A DNA stretch of 64,000 nt from Sphingomonas sp. 67-36 (GCA_001897375.1 MKSU01000002.1:217040-281039); one strand, 5' to 3'. Positions 9,392 through 19,787 are shown, counted from the first letter of the stretch. Made by a program: numbers and translations. The notes: a model not told the origin generated them from the sequence alone.

Positions 9392-9895
9392 TCAGCCTTC
9401 GGACTGCGCGGCGGCCTTGCGGCGCCCGCGCGTCGGCTGGGCGTTGCCCTCGCTCTCTGCCTTGCGCTTCATGCCGGGCTTGCGGCCGAGACCGATCTTC
9501 TTGGCCATCGCGCGGCGCGCTTCCGAATAGCTTTCGGCGACCATCGGATAGTCAGGCTTCAGGCCATAACGCTGGCGATATTCAGCCGGGGTAAGGCCCT
9601 GACCGGCAAGGTGACGGCGCAGCGTCTTGTAAGGCTTGCCGTCGATCATCGAGATGATGAAATCCTTCGACGCAAGCGATTTGCGCACCGAAACCGCCGG
9701 GACATATTCGGCCGTGACTTCAGGCGCGCTGGCAGCTTCCACTTCCGAGGAAAGCCCCGAAACAGCTTCGTGCATCTTCTGGAGGAATGCCGGCACATCT
9801 TCGCTCGATGCCCGGGTGTTCGGGTTGGAAAGCCACGCGATCGTCAATTCGGTGGCAAGCTCAACCGCGTTGGTGTCGATGGATTCTTCGGGCAT
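9392..9895 (-). CDS. MucR/Ros family transcriptional regulator
   Basis: 167 residues from an ATG with AAAGGAA six bases upstream. The DNA-binding domain is in the middle (about 68-140): VSVRKSLASKDFIISMIDGK, then KTLRRHLAGQGLTPAEYRQRYGL. MucR proteins bind AT-rich promoter sites and oligomerise as H-NS-like silencers; they control exopolysaccharide, motility and cell-cycle genes in alphaproteobacteria. The zinc-finger cysteines normally found just before the D-G-K box are replaced (IISMIDGK), as in zinc-independent members. The N-terminal 60 residues form the oligomerisation region; the tail is basic. A long AT-richer upstream region fits autoregulation. Confidence 0.9.
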   Translation of the reverse strand: MPEESIDTNAVELATELTIAWLSNPNTRASSEDVPAFLQKMHEAVSGLSSEVEAASAPEVTAEYVPAVSVRKSLASKDFIISMIDGKPYKTLRRHLAGQGLTPAEYRQRYGLKPDYPMVAESYSEARRAMAKKIGLGRKPGMKRKAESEGNAQPTRGRRKAAAQSEG

Positions 9896-10256
9896 GTGCC
9901 GTTCCTTTTAGCAGTTGGCATGTCAATAGCAGCGAAATATCGCTCGTCAACGTCTCGCCAGAAATCGACGTAATGTATTACTGTCCGAAATCCGGAAAAA
10001 CTCTCGTTGCGCAGATAAATCGCGAAAATCGGTCGTCTGGCCGGTGTCGCGGTACGATGATCAACACAGTCGTAGCTGTGTTTGAGGATGCGATGATCGG
10101 GGTGCGCAGTGACGAAGCTGTCGCCGTTGACAGCTTTGTTGCGATGCAGCTTGGGCGCATGATCGGACGGCGGAAAGTTGTGCCGCAAATGTTACAGAGT
10201 GGTAACATTCCGGCGTTCCACAAAGTATCGAAGCCGTGTTCACGGCCTTTGCCCAC
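9896..10256. other. AT-richer upstream region of mucR, no gene recognised
   Basis: About 360 bases with visibly lower GC than the surroundings and no frame resembling a protein. It contains the mucR promoter side, a GTAAT-GT-ATTAC dyad (9970-9981) and a second dyad at 10188-10209. MucR proteins bind AT-rich DNA and regulate their own genes, so this is a plausible silencing or autoregulatory region. Confidence 0.4.
10188..10209. promoter_or_regulatory. Palindromic candidate operator upstream of mucR
   Basis: AATGTTAC and GTAACATT, perfect 8-base arms with a 6-base centre, sit in non-coding DNA between mucR and the hutU terminator. Typical shape for a dimeric regulator site; the regulator is unknown. 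Confidence 0.3.
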
Positions 10257-10288
10257 AAAAAAAGCCGCCGCGAACTGCTCGCGGCGGC
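10257..10288 (-). terminator. Rho-independent terminator of the hutIHGU operon
   Basis: On the minus strand a perfect 10 bp stem (GCCGCCGCGA / TCGCGGCGGC) with a 5-base loop is followed by seven uridines. It lies 28 bases after the hutU stop. Confidence 0.9.
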
Positions 10289-10316
10289 GTGAGGCAAATC
10301 GTTGGATGTCGAAGGA

Positions 10317-11971
<1,655 letters not shown>

Positions 11972-11975
<4 letters not shown>

Positions 11976-12766
11976 TGTGCGAAATCCAGACAGGCGTTGA
12001 GGACGTTGCGCAGCGTCGCGGCGAGCGGCGCTGCGGAGGCGGGGTCGAAGGCGGGCGGCCAGTTGGCCTCGTCCGGCGCGGGTGGTTCGGGGGCGTAGCC
12101 GCGGATCGCCAGCTCCATCTGGATCGCGTGGACGCCGTTCGCCGGCTGGCCGTAATGGCGCGTCGTCCAGCCGCCCTTGAAGCGGCCGTTGACCACCTGA
12201 TCGGCGGTGCAGGCGGCGGAGACGGCGGCGGTCAGCGCCGGATCGCAGGTGACGTCGCCATTGGTGCCGATGTTGAACTGCGGCAACTCCCCATCGAACA
12301 GGCGCGGGATGCGGCTGCGGATCGAATGCGCGTCATAGAGGACGATGCGGGGGTGCGCGGCGCGGAGGCGGGCGATCTCGGCGGCGATGGCGGCGTGATA
12401 GGGATCGAAGAACGCGGCGCGGCGGCGGGTGATCTCGGTTTCGTTGGGCGTGGGGCCGGCATAGAGCGGCTCGCCGTCGAAGGTGGTGGTGGGGCAGAGT
12501 TCGGTCGTCGCCTGCCCCGGATAGAGCGACGCGCCGGAGGGATCGCGGTTGGCGTCGATCACGCTGCGCGAAACGGTGGTGCGGACGATCGTCGCGCCGA
12601 GATCGGCGGCGAAGGCGTAGAGCTTGTCGATATGCCAGTCCGCATCGCGGCGCGCGCGCCACGGGGAGACGAACTGCCCGTCCAGCCCGGCGAGATCGGT
12701 GCCGGTGTGCGGCATGGCGACGATCAGCGGGGCATCGCCGCGATGGAGATGGACGAATGCGCTCAT
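11972..12766 (-). CDS. hutG: N-formylglutamate deformylase
   Basis: 264 residues. It hydrolyses N-formyl-L-glutamate to glutamate and formate, the last step of the five-enzyme histidine route. Family features: [11 protein letters not shown] near the N terminus with a metal-binding His, [30 protein letters not shown], and [13 protein letters not shown]. The start ATG overlaps the hutH stop and its end overlaps the hutU start (both ATGA), so translation is coupled. Its presence together with hutF indicates the formylglutamate pathway rather than the formamide-releasing HutG (arginase-like) route. Confidence 0.93.
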
Positions 12767-14289
12767 GCCGCCACGTCCGGCAACGCCGCGCCGCTCGCCG
12801 CGACCAGCGCGCCTGACGTCACCAGCGCGGTGGCCTTCTCCATGTCCGGCGCGAAATGGCGGTCGTCGGCGAGCGTCGGCACTTCGGCGCGGATCGCGGC
12901 GCGCGCCGCCTCCAGCGTGGCGGACGAGGCGAGCGGGGCGTGGAAATCGCAGCCCTGCGCCGCCGCCAGCGCCTCGATGCCGATGACGTTGGCGGCGTTG
13001 GCGGCCATCGCCAGCAGGCGGCGCGCGCCGTGCGCGGCCATCGAGACGTGATCCTCCTGATTGGCGGAGGTGGGGATCGAATCGACCGACGCGGGATAGG
13101 CGCGCTGCTTGTTCTCGCTGACCAAAGCCGCCGCCGTCACCTGTGGGATCATGAAGCCGGAGTTGAGGCCGGGGCGCGGGGTGAGGAACGCGGGCAGGCC
13201 GGACAACGCCGGATCGACCAGCATGGCGATGCGGCGTTCCGCGATGCTGCCGATCTCGCAGATGGCGAGCGCGATCATGTCGGCGGCGAAGGCGACCGGC
13301 TCGGCATGGAAATTGCCGCCGGAGAGCGCCTCGTCGGTGTCGGCGAAGATCAGCGGATTGTCGCTGACGCCATTGGCCTCGGTGGCGAGCGTCGCGGCCG
13401 CCTGGCGCAGCACGTCGAGCGCGGCGCCCATCACCTGCGGCTGGCAGCGCAGACAATAAGGGTCCTGCACGCGCGGATCGTCCTCGCGGTGGCTGGCGCG
13501 GATCGCGCTGCCCGCCATCAGCCCGCGTAGCGCATCGCCGACCGCGATCTGCCCGGCATGGCCGCGCAATGCGTGGATGCGCGGATCGAACGGCGCATCG
13601 GAGCCTTTCGCCGCCTCGGTCGACAGCGCGCCGGTGACGAGCGCGGCCTGGAACACGCGCTCCGCCTCGAACAGCCCGGCGAGCGCGTTCGCGGTGGAGA
13701 ATTGCGTGCCGTTGAGCAGCGCGAGGCCCTCCTTCGGGCCAAGCTCCAGCGGGGCGAGGCCGGCGGCGGCGAGCGCATCGGCTGCGGGGAGGGTCTTGCC
13801 GTTCGCGACGATCTCGCCCGCGCCGATCATCGCGGCGGCCATATGCGCGAGCGGGGCGAGGTCGCCCGATGCGCCGACCGACCCCTGGCACGGGATCACC
13901 GGCAGCAGGTCGCGCGCCAGCATCGCCTCGAGCAGCGCGATCGTCTCCGGCCGCACGCCCGACGCGCCGACGCCGAGGCTGGCGAGCTTCAGCGCCAGCA
14001 TCAGCCGCACGACGCCCGCGGGCGAGGGCGCGCCGACGCCGGCGGCGTGGCTCAGCACGATATTGCGCTGGAGCGTCGCGAGGTCCGCATCACCGATCTT
14101 GACGCTGGCGAGCTTCCCGAAGCCGGTGTTGATGCCATAGACCGGCTGATGCCGCGCGATGATCCGCGCGACGGCGGCGGCGCTTTCGGCGATGCGCGGG
14201 GCGGCGCTGTCATGGAGCGTGGCGGGCGCGCCGCGATAGATGGCGCGCCAGTCGGCCAACGGCACATGGCCGGGATTAAGAACGATCAC
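12763..14289 (-). CDS. hutH: Histidine ammonia-lyase
   Basis: 508 residues from a GTG with GAGAGGA directly upstream and a GTGA overlap with the hutI stop. It deaminates L-histidine to trans-urocanate. The autocatalytic MIO cofactor forms from Ala-Ser-Gly in [14 protein letters not shown] (140-142); the catalytic tyrosine is in [12 protein letters not shown] (Tyr51). NGTQFSTA and the [12 protein letters not shown] region complete the active site of the tetramer. It sits second in the leftward hut operon. Confidence 0.97.
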   Translation of the reverse strand: MIVLNPGHVPLADWRAIYRGAPATLHDSAAPRIAESAAAVARIIARHQPVYGINTGFGKLASVKIGDADLATLQRNIVLSHAAGVGAPSPAGVVRLMLALKLASLGVGASGVRPETIALLEAMLARDLLPVIPCQGSVGASGDLAPLAHMAAAMIGAGEIVANGKTLPAADALAAAGLAPLELGPKEGLALLNGTQFSTANALAGLFEAERVFQAALVTGALSTEAAKGSDAPFDPRIHALRGHAGQIAVGDALRGLMAGSAIRASHREDDPRVQDPYCLRCQPQVMGAALDVLRQAAATLATEANGVSDNPLIFADTDEALSGGNFHAEPVAFAADMIALAICEIGSIAERRIAMLVDPALSGLPAFLTPRPGLNSGFMIPQVTAAALVSENKQRAYPASVDSIPTSANQEDHVSMAAHGARRLLAMAANAANVIGIEALAAAQGCDFHAPLASSATLEAARAAIRAEVPTLADDRHFAPDMEKATALVTSGALVAASGAALPDVAA

Positions 14290-15476
14290 TTTCCTCTCCG
14301 GATGCGGGTGTGAAGCGGGTTGAAGCCGATGCGATAGACAAGCTCGGCCGGGCGCCGGATGTCCCAGATCGCGAGGTCGCATTGCTTGCCGGGTTCGAGC
14401 GTGCCGATCGTGTCGGCGCGGCCCAGCGCGCGGGCGGCGTTGACGGTCACGCCGCGCAGCGCCTCGTCCACCGTCAGGCGGAACAAGGTCGCCGCCATGT
14501 TGAGCACCAGCAGGATCGAGGTGAGCGGCGAGGTGCCGGGGTTGCTGTCGGTGGCGAGCGCGATCGGCACGCCGGCCGCGCGCAACGCGGCGATCGGAGG
14601 GAGCATCGTCTCGCGGGTGAAGTAATAGGCGCCGGGGAGCAGGGTCGCGACCGTGCCGGCGGCGGCCATCGCGGCGATGCCCGCCGCGTCGAGATATTCG
14701 AGATGATCGGCGGAAAGCGCGCCGTGGCGGGCGGCGAGCGCCGCGCCGTGGAGATTGGAGAGCTGCTCCGCGTGGAGCTTCACCGGCAGGCCGGCGCGGG
14801 CGGCGGCGGCGAACACGCGCTCCGTCTGCTCCGGGGTGAAGCCGATGCCCTCGCAGAAGGCGTCCACGGCATCGGCCAGCCCCTTGCGCGCGATCGCCGG
14901 GAGCATGGTGTCGCAGACCTCGGCGATATAGGCGTCCGGCTCGCCGGCATGTTCCGGCGGCACGGCGTGCGCGCCGAGGAAGGTGGTGGCGACGGCCACG
15001 TCGCGCGCCTCGCCCAGCCGGCGCGCGGCGCGCAGCATCCGCGCCTCGCTCTCCAGCGTCAGGCCATAGCCGGACTTGATCTCGACCGTCGTCACGCCTT
15101 CCGCCAGCAGCGCGTCGAGCCGGGGGAGGGCGGCGGCGATCAGCTCGTCCTCGCGCGCGGCGCGGGTGGCGCGCATCGTCGAGACGATCCCGCCGCCGGC
15201 GCGGGCGATCTCCTCATAGGACGCGCCGGCCAGCCGCAGCTCGAACTCACGCGCGCGGTCGCCCGCGTAGATCAGGTGCGTGTGGCAATCGATCAGCCCC
15301 GGCGTGATCCACCGGCCCGCGCAGTCGATCGTCTCGTGCGCCGGCGGAGCATCGGCGGCGGGACCGGCATAGGTGATGACGCCACCGGCGCAGGCGATCG
15401 CGCCATCCTCCACGATGCCGAGGCCGGAGCCGGTCATCGTCGCGAGTCGGGCATTGGTCCACAGACGGTCGGCCAT
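14286..15476 (-). CDS. hutI: Imidazolonepropionase
   Basis: 396 residues, amidohydrolase superfamily. It opens the ring of 4-imidazolone-5-propionate to N-formimino-L-glutamate (step 3). The metal-binding HxH is in [15 protein letters not shown]; further signatures are [29 protein letters not shown], and [10 protein letters not shown] with the catalytic aspartate. First gene of the leftward hut operon, facing hutF across a 66-base gap that contains a palindromic operator. Confidence 0.97.
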   Translation of the reverse strand: MADRLWTNARLATMTGSGLGIVEDGAIACAGGVITYAGPAADAPPAHETIDCAGRWITPGLIDCHTHLIYAGDRAREFELRLAGASYEEIARAGGGIVSTMRATRAAREDELIAAALPRLDALLAEGVTTVEIKSGYGLTLESEARMLRAARRLGEARDVAVATTFLGAHAVPPEHAGEPDAYIAEVCDTMLPAIARKGLADAVDAFCEGIGFTPEQTERVFAAAARAGLPVKLHAEQLSNLHGAALAARHGALSADHLEYLDAAGIAAMAAAGTVATLLPGAYYFTRETMLPPIAALRAAGVPIALATDSNPGTSPLTSILLVLNMAATLFRLTVDEALRGVTVNAARALGRADTIGTLEPGKQCDLAIWDIRRPAELVYRIGFNPLHTRIRRGK

Positions 15477-15500
15477 AAGCGCATCATTGCAGCCTTCGCC

Positions 15501-15520
15501 AATAATGTATAGACATTATT
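15501..15520. promoter_or_regulatory. Palindromic operator, probable HutC site
   Basis: AATAATGT and ACATTATT are perfect 8-base arms around ATAG, centred in the short hutI-hutF divergent gap. Pseudomonas HutC recognises a TGTAT-type palindrome, and hutC is encoded in the adjoining operon. Binding would repress both directions; urocanate is the known inducer of HutC proteins. Confidence 0.75.
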
Positions 15521-15542
15521 GCGCCGCTAGCGGGAGATCGAC

Positions 15543-16886
15543 GTGACGACGCTGCATTTTGCCGAAGCCATGCTGCCCGAAGGCTGGGCGCGCGACGTGC
15601 GCGTGACCGTGGCGGACGGCGTGATCGCCTCGGTCGAGAAGGGTGTCGCGGCGCGCGGCGGCGACGAGCGCCATGCGGCCGCGCTGCCGGGAATGCCGAA
15701 CCTGCACAGCCACGCCTTCCAGCGCGGCATGGCGGGGCTGGCGGAGGCCGCCGGGCCGGGCGACGACAGTTTCTGGACGTGGCGCGAGGTGATGTACCTG
15801 TTCGCGGCGCGCGTCTCGCCGGACGATCTCGCGGCGATCGCGGCGATGGCCTATGCCGAGATGCTGGAGACGGGGTTCACCCGTGTCGGCGAGTTCCATT
15901 ATCTTCACCACGCCCCGGACGGCGCGCCTTATGCCGATCGCGCGGCGATGAGTGCGGCGATCGTCGCGGCCGCGGGGGAGACGGGGATCGCGCTCACCCA
16001 TCTGCCGGTGTTCTACGCGCATGGCGGGTTCGGCGGGACGCCGCTGGGCGAGCGGCAGGCGCGATTCGGGCATGACCTCGACGGCTTCGCGCGCCTGCTG
16101 GACGGAGCGCGGGCGGCCTGCGCAACGCTGCCCGATGCGGTGGTCGGCGTCGCGCCGCATTCGCTGCGCGCGGTGACGCCGGAGGAACTGGCGGCGCTGG
16201 AGGCGATGGCGCCCGGCGCGCCGGTCCATATCCATATCGCCGAGCAGGTGCGCGAGGTGGAGGATTGCCTCGCGTGGAGCGGCGCGCGGCCGGTGGAGTG
16301 GCTGCTCGATCATGCGGCGGTGGACGCGCGCTGGTGCCTCGTCCATGCGACGCACATGACGGCGGAGGAGACGGAGCGGCTGGCGCGATCGGGGGCGGTT
16401 GCCGGGCTGTGCCCGATCACCGAGGCGAATCTGGGCGACGGCATCTTCCCGGCGGTCGCTTTCGTCGCGGCCGGGGGACGATATGGCGTGGGATCGGACT
16501 CGAACGTGCTGATCGACGCGGCGGAGGAACTGCGCTTGCTCGAATACGGCCAGCGGCTGCAACGGCGCGGGCGCAACCTGCTCGGGCGGGGCGGATCGAC
16601 CGGCGATGCGCTGTGGCGCGGGGCGGTCGCGGGCGGGGCGCGGGCGCTGGGCGCGGCGAGCGGGATCGCGGTGGGCAATGCGGCGGATATCGTCTCGCTC
16701 GACCGCGACCATCCCGCATTCGTCGCGCGCGAGGGCGCGGCACTGGCCGACGCACTGGTGTTCGCGCGCGGCGCGTTGGATTGCGTGTGGCGGCGCGGCG
16801 CGAAGGTGGTGAGCGGCGGGCGGCACGCCGCGCGCGATCGCGTGGCGCGGCGCTATGCGGAAACGCTGCAGCGGTTGCTGGCGTGA
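15543..16886 (+). CDS. hutF: Formimidoylglutamate deiminase
   Basis: 447 residues starting at GTG with GGGAG about eight bases upstream. It converts N-formimino-glutamate to N-formylglutamate plus ammonia, feeding HutG. Amidohydrolase features: GMPNLHSHAFQRGMAG with the metal HxH, APHSLRAV, HIHIAEQVREVEDC, HATHMTAEE and VGSDSNVLIDA with the catalytic aspartate. The FQRGMAG block separates HutF from guanine deaminases. Its stop overlaps the hutC start (GTGA). Confidence 0.95.
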   Translation: MTTLHFAEAMLPEGWARDVRVTVADGVIASVEKGVAARGGDERHAAALPGMPNLHSHAFQRGMAGLAEAAGPGDDSFWTWREVMYLFAARVSPDDLAAIAAMAYAEMLETGFTRVGEFHYLHHAPDGAPYADRAAMSAAIVAAAGETGIALTHLPVFYAHGGFGGTPLGERQARFGHDLDGFARLLDGARAACATLPDAVVGVAPHSLRAVTPEELAALEAMAPGAPVHIHIAEQVREVEDCLAWSGARPVEWLLDHAAVDARWCLVHATHMTAEETERLARSGAVAGLCPITEANLGDGIFPAVAFVAAGGRYGVGSDSNVLIDAAEELRLLEYGQRLQRRGRNLLGRGGSTGDALWRGAVAGGARALGAASGIAVGNAADIVSLDRDHPAFVAREGAALADALVFARGALDCVWRRGAKVVSGGRHAARDRVARRYAETLQRLLA

Positions 16887-17584
16887 CCTCGCTCCACGCC
16901 CGGATCGTCGGCGAGATCGAGGCCGATATCCTTTCCGGCGTTCTGGCGGCGGGGGCGCGGCTGCCGGTCGAGCAGGAATTGATGCGGCGCTACGATTGCT
17001 CGCGCATGACGGTGAGCAAGGCGCTCGGCGAGCTGGCGCGGCGCGGGCTGATCGATCGCCGCAAGCGCGCGGGCACCTTCGTCGGGCGGCCGCGCGTCCA
17101 TTCGGTCGTGCTCGACATCCCCGATCTGGCGCAGGAAGTGGCGGCGCGGGGGCAGGCCTATGCCTATCGCCTCGTCGAGCGCCGCATCCGCGCGGCCTGC
17201 GACGCCGCCGAGCGCGCGCTGGCCGGGGCGGGGAAGGTGCTGCAGCTCGACGGCGTGCATCTCGCCGATGGCCTGCCGCTCGCGGCGGAGGAGCGGCTGG
17301 TGAGCCTCGCCAGCGTGCCGGAGGCGGCGGACGCGTCGTTCGACGGCGTTTCCCCGGGCGGCTGGCTGCTGCATCATGTGCCGTGGACCGAGGCGGAGAC
17401 GCGGATCGCCGCCGACGGCGCGCGCGGAGTGATCGCGGAGCGGCTGGGGGTGGAGGCGGGCACGCCGTGCCTGGTGATCGAGCGCACGACATGGCGCGGC
17501 GATGCGGGCGTCACCTTCGTCCGGCAGCATTTCCTGGGCGCGCACTATGATCTGGTCGCGCGCTTCGGGCCGGGCGCGCGCTAG
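16883..17584 (+). CDS. hutC: Histidine utilisation repressor, GntR/HutC family
   Basis: 233 residues from a GTG coupled to hutF. The N-terminal winged helix-turn-helix (about 1-68) contains RLPVEQELMRRYDCSRMTV then KALGELARRGLI; the rest is a UTRA ligand-binding domain that in HutC binds urocanate. It should repress hutIHGU and hutFC through the palindrome at 15501-15520, and so also its own gene. The TAG stop lies inside the CTAG that begins the dispersed 126 bp element, so the repeat supplies the end of the reading frame. Confidence 0.93.
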   Translation: MTSLHARIVGEIEADILSGVLAAGARLPVEQELMRRYDCSRMTVSKALGELARRGLIDRRKRAGTFVGRPRVHSVVLDIPDLAQEVAARGQAYAYRLVERRIRAACDAAERALAGAGKVLQLDGVHLADGLPLAAEERLVSLASVPEAADASFDGVSPGGWLLHHVPWTEAETRIAADGARGVIAERLGVEAGTPCLVIERTTWRGDAGVTFVRQHFLGAHYDLVARFGPGAR

Positions 17585-17706
17585 AGCGGTTGTCGATCCG
17601 ATTGCATCGGATCGCCGCTCTATTTTCTTTGTTTGCCGCGATTTCCGAGCCGGCAGGTGATTAGCTGCGCTGAACTGCGTTTCCACCTGCCTCGAAATCG
17701 CTCTAG
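17581..17706 (+). repeat. Dispersed 126 bp two-hairpin element, copy 2
   Basis: Begins and ends with CTAG (CTAGAGCGG...AATCGCTCTAG). It fits exactly between two convergent genes: the first CTAG supplies the TAG stop of hutC on the plus strand and the last CTAG supplies the TAG stop of the XRE regulator on the minus strand. Same two hairpins and T-rich tract as the copies at 8938 and 63657. Confidence 0.93.
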
Positions 17707-18266
17707 AGCGTCCGCACCAACCGCGCGGCGCGGGCGAGCCATGGCGGGTCGGTGATGACCTGCTGCTTCGCGCCGGCGGAAACCGGGAGGATGGTGACGC
17801 CGGAGCCGCTGGTCGCGATCAGCCGGCCGAACACGAAGCGTCCCGCCGGCATCGGCGCGAGCACGTCGCGGTTCAGCGCCTCCGCGAAGGCATTCGGCGC
17901 CAGCATATCGCACCAGATCTCGTCGCCCGCGCGATAGTCGCCCGTTCCCGCCGTGACCGTGACCGCCACCGCGCCCGCCGAAGGCTGCGGCGGGACGATG
18001 CGCGCCGGCTTGCGCGGCGCGTGCGCGCCATCGGGACCGAGCGTCGCCGCCACCGGAAGATCGCCGCGTTCCGGCAGCGAGACGAGATCGCTCGCTTCCA
18101 CCTCCAGCGCGGCGGCGATGCGGTTGAGCCACGCGACCGACACGGTGCGCGTGCCCATCTCCAGCCGCCCGATCGTCTGCGCGGTGGTCGGCGGCGAGCA
18201 GCGGCGCGCGACTTCCTCCAGCGTCAGCCCCCTGGCACGGCGCACTTCGCGAATGGCGGTGATCAT
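17703..18266 (-). CDS. XRE-family helix-turn-helix regulator with LexA/S24-like C-terminal domain
   Basis: 187 residues from an ATG with AGGA eight to nine bases upstream; a TTG six codons earlier is possible but would place that ribosome site inside the gene. The HTH (about 4-62) reads IREVRRARGLTLEEVARRCS, then QTIGRLEMG. The C-terminal part (about 100-187, TGDYRAGDEIWCD onwards) resembles the dimerisation fold of S24 repressors without an obvious Ser-Lys dyad. It is divergent from a DUF6456 gene; a 13-base AACC-N5-GGTT dyad lies between them. In Caulobacter an XRE repressor (RogA) and HTH activator (GafY) control the gene transfer agent, so a GTA role is possible. That role is inference. 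Confidence 0.85.
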   Translation of the reverse strand: MITAIREVRRARGLTLEEVARRCSPPTTAQTIGRLEMGTRTVSVAWLNRIAAALEVEASDLVSLPERGDLPVAATLGPDGAHAPRKPARIVPPQPSAGAVAVTVTAGTGDYRAGDEIWCDMLAPNAFAEALNRDVLAPMPAGRFVFGRLIATSGSGVTILPVSAGAKQQVITDPPWLARAARLVRTL

Positions 18267-18278
18267 GGCAATGTTCCT

Positions 18279-18291
18279 AACCAAATCGGTT
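18279..18291. promoter_or_regulatory. AACC-N5-GGTT dyad in the XRE/DUF6456 divergent promoter
   Basis: AACCAAATCGGTT lies 12 bases upstream of the XRE start on one side and about 65 bases before the DUF6456 gene on the other. Related sites occur before the GTA promoter (22305) and the endolysin gene (41748). Candidate autoregulatory operator. Confidence 0.45.
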
Positions 18292-18355
18292 TTGCATCTG
18301 TCCTACAATAATGCCGATGTGGCAAGCGATGATTCGCGGAGAATGGAGGAACCGG

Positions 18356-18823
18356 ATGCGCGAATTGGTGGAACGGGCGATCGACGCGCAGGGGATCGTG
18401 CGCGGGCCGGCGCGGCGCGGCGGGCGCAGCGTGACGGTGAACCTCGCCGAATCGCCGCTGTCATGGCTCGCCGCGCGCGGGCTGGTCGATGCGCGGCAGT
18501 GCGAGGCGGGGGAGCGGCTGCGCGGCGATTACGAGCGCGCGGCGATCGCCCCGGCGACGACGATGCGCTGGGACGTGCAGCGGGTCGACGGCGGCGGAGG
18601 CGACGGCCTCGATCCGGCGATGGCCGGGATAGCGGCCAAGCGGCGCTTCGACGCGGCGATGGCCGGCGTCGGGCGCGGGCTTTCCGACATATTGTGGCGC
18701 GTCGTCTGCGCCGGCGAGCGGCTGCCGGAGGCGGAGCGCGCACTCGGCTGGCCGACCCGCTCCGGCCGGCTGGTGCTGACACTGGCGCTGGATCGGCTCG
18801 CGGATCACTATCGATTGCGCTAG
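18356..18823 (+). CDS. DUF6456 protein, resembles the C-terminal part of GTA activator GafA / GafZ
   Basis: 155 residues from an ATG with GGAGGA five bases upstream, preferred over the in-frame ATG at 18311 that has none. The family pattern is clear: ESPLSWLAARGLVDARQCEA then GERLRGDYERAAIAPATTM ending in RWD, followed by a helical C terminus LGWPTRSGRLVLTLALDRLA. From memory, this domain forms the C-terminal half of Rhodobacter GafA and the stand-alone Caulobacter GafZ. Those proteins switch on GTA gene transcription; GafZ acts on RNA polymerase as an antiterminator. It lies 4 kb before the GTA cluster and divergent from an XRE regulator. Family assignment is strong; the regulatory role here is inferred. 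Confidence 0.75.
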   Translation: MRELVERAIDAQGIVRGPARRGGRSVTVNLAESPLSWLAARGLVDARQCEAGERLRGDYERAAIAPATTMRWDVQRVDGGGGDGLDPAMAGIAAKRRFDAAMAGVGRGLSDILWRVVCAGERLPEAERALGWPTRSGRLVLTLALDRLADHYRLR

Positions 18824-18832
18824 AGGAACGCG

Positions 18833-19777
18833 ATGCGGTTCGAGATCGTCAAATGCCACGGGTCGGGAAACGATTTCCCGCTGATCGACGCGCGCGGGAT
18901 CGCGCTGGACGATGCGCAATGGCCGGTGATCGCGCGCGCGCTGGCCGACCGGCGCGGCGCGGTGGGCGGCGATGGCTTGCTGGTCCTGCAGGAGAATCAC
19001 GGCCTCCTGCGGTTCCGCATGTGGAACAGCGACGGGTCCGAGGCTGAGACGTGCCTCAATGGGGTGCGCTGCGTCGCGCGGCTGGCGTTCGAGCGGATGG
19101 GGATCGACCGCGCGACGCTGCATCTGATGCGCTCCACCGTAGAGGTGGCGCGCGAGCCGGATCTTGCGCCCGGCGTCTATACCGTGGGCGAGGTCGCCGG
19201 GCCGGCGGGGCTGGACGTCGGCGAATGGCCGCTCCACGGCGCGGGGCATGAGATCGTCGCACGGCCGATCGCGCGGCTCGATCCGGTGCTGGCCTTCACC
19301 GCCGTTGCCATGCCCAACCCGCATCTCGTGGCGTTCGTCGATGCGATCGACGAGGCGGCGCTGGTCCGCATCGGCACGATCTGCGAAGCGGCGCCGGAAT
19401 GGCTGCCGAACCGCGCCAACGTGTCGTTCGTGCGGGTGCTCGGGCCGGAGGCGATCTTCGTGCGCACCTTCGAGCGCGGCGTCGGGCTGACCGACAGTTG
19501 CGGCAGCGCGATGGCCGCCTCCGCCTTCGCCGCCGCGCTGACCGGCCGCACCGAGTTCGCGCGCGAGGTGACGGTGCGCAACAAGGGCGGCCTCGTCATG
19601 GCGCGCGCCGAGGGCGACGGCATGGTGGCGCTGCGCGGCAATGCGACGTGGGAGTGGGCGGGCGCGGTGAGCGTCGATCTCTCCACCGGCATTGCCGGCG
19701 ATCTGACCGTCGCGCGCCATTTCAACGACGAGATCGCGGCCTGGGCGGCGGTGGCGGAGGCGAGCGCGGCGGCGTAA
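18833..19777 (+). CDS. Diaminopimelate epimerase family protein (divergent DapF)
   Basis: 314 residues, longer than the usual 270-290. It carries the two-fold DapF architecture with one catalytic cysteine per half: Cys74 in NSDGSEAETCLNGVRCVA (normally CGNG.RC) and Cys near 223 in LTDSCGSAMAAS (normally ACGTGA). CHGSGNDF at the N terminus is canonical. DapF isomerises L,L- to meso-diaminopimelate for lysine and peptidoglycan, but related enzymes racemise other amino acids including histidine. Because both cysteine boxes depart from consensus and the gene lies beside the hut locus rather than with dapF's usual neighbours, the substrate is uncertain. It starts nine bases after the DUF6456 stop. 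Confidence 0.75.
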   Translation: MRFEIVKCHGSGNDFPLIDARGIALDDAQWPVIARALADRRGAVGGDGLLVLQENHGLLRFRMWNSDGSEAETCLNGVRCVARLAFERMGIDRATLHLMRSTVEVAREPDLAPGVYTVGEVAGPAGLDVGEWPLHGAGHEIVARPIARLDPVLAFTAVAMPNPHLVAFVDAIDEAALVRIGTICEAAPEWLPNRANVSFVRVLGPEAIFVRTFERGVGLTDSCGSAMAASAFAAALTGRTEFAREVTVRNKGGLVMARAEGDGMVALRGNATWEWAGAVSVDLSTGIAGDLTVARHFNDEIAAWAAVAEASAAA

Positions 19778-19787
19778 GCCGATAGGC

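Noticed and set aside
18311..18355. Upstream ATG at 18311 as start of the DUF6456 gene
   Set aside because: It lacks a ribosome site, whereas the ATG at 18356 has GGAGGA five bases before it and begins at the conserved part.
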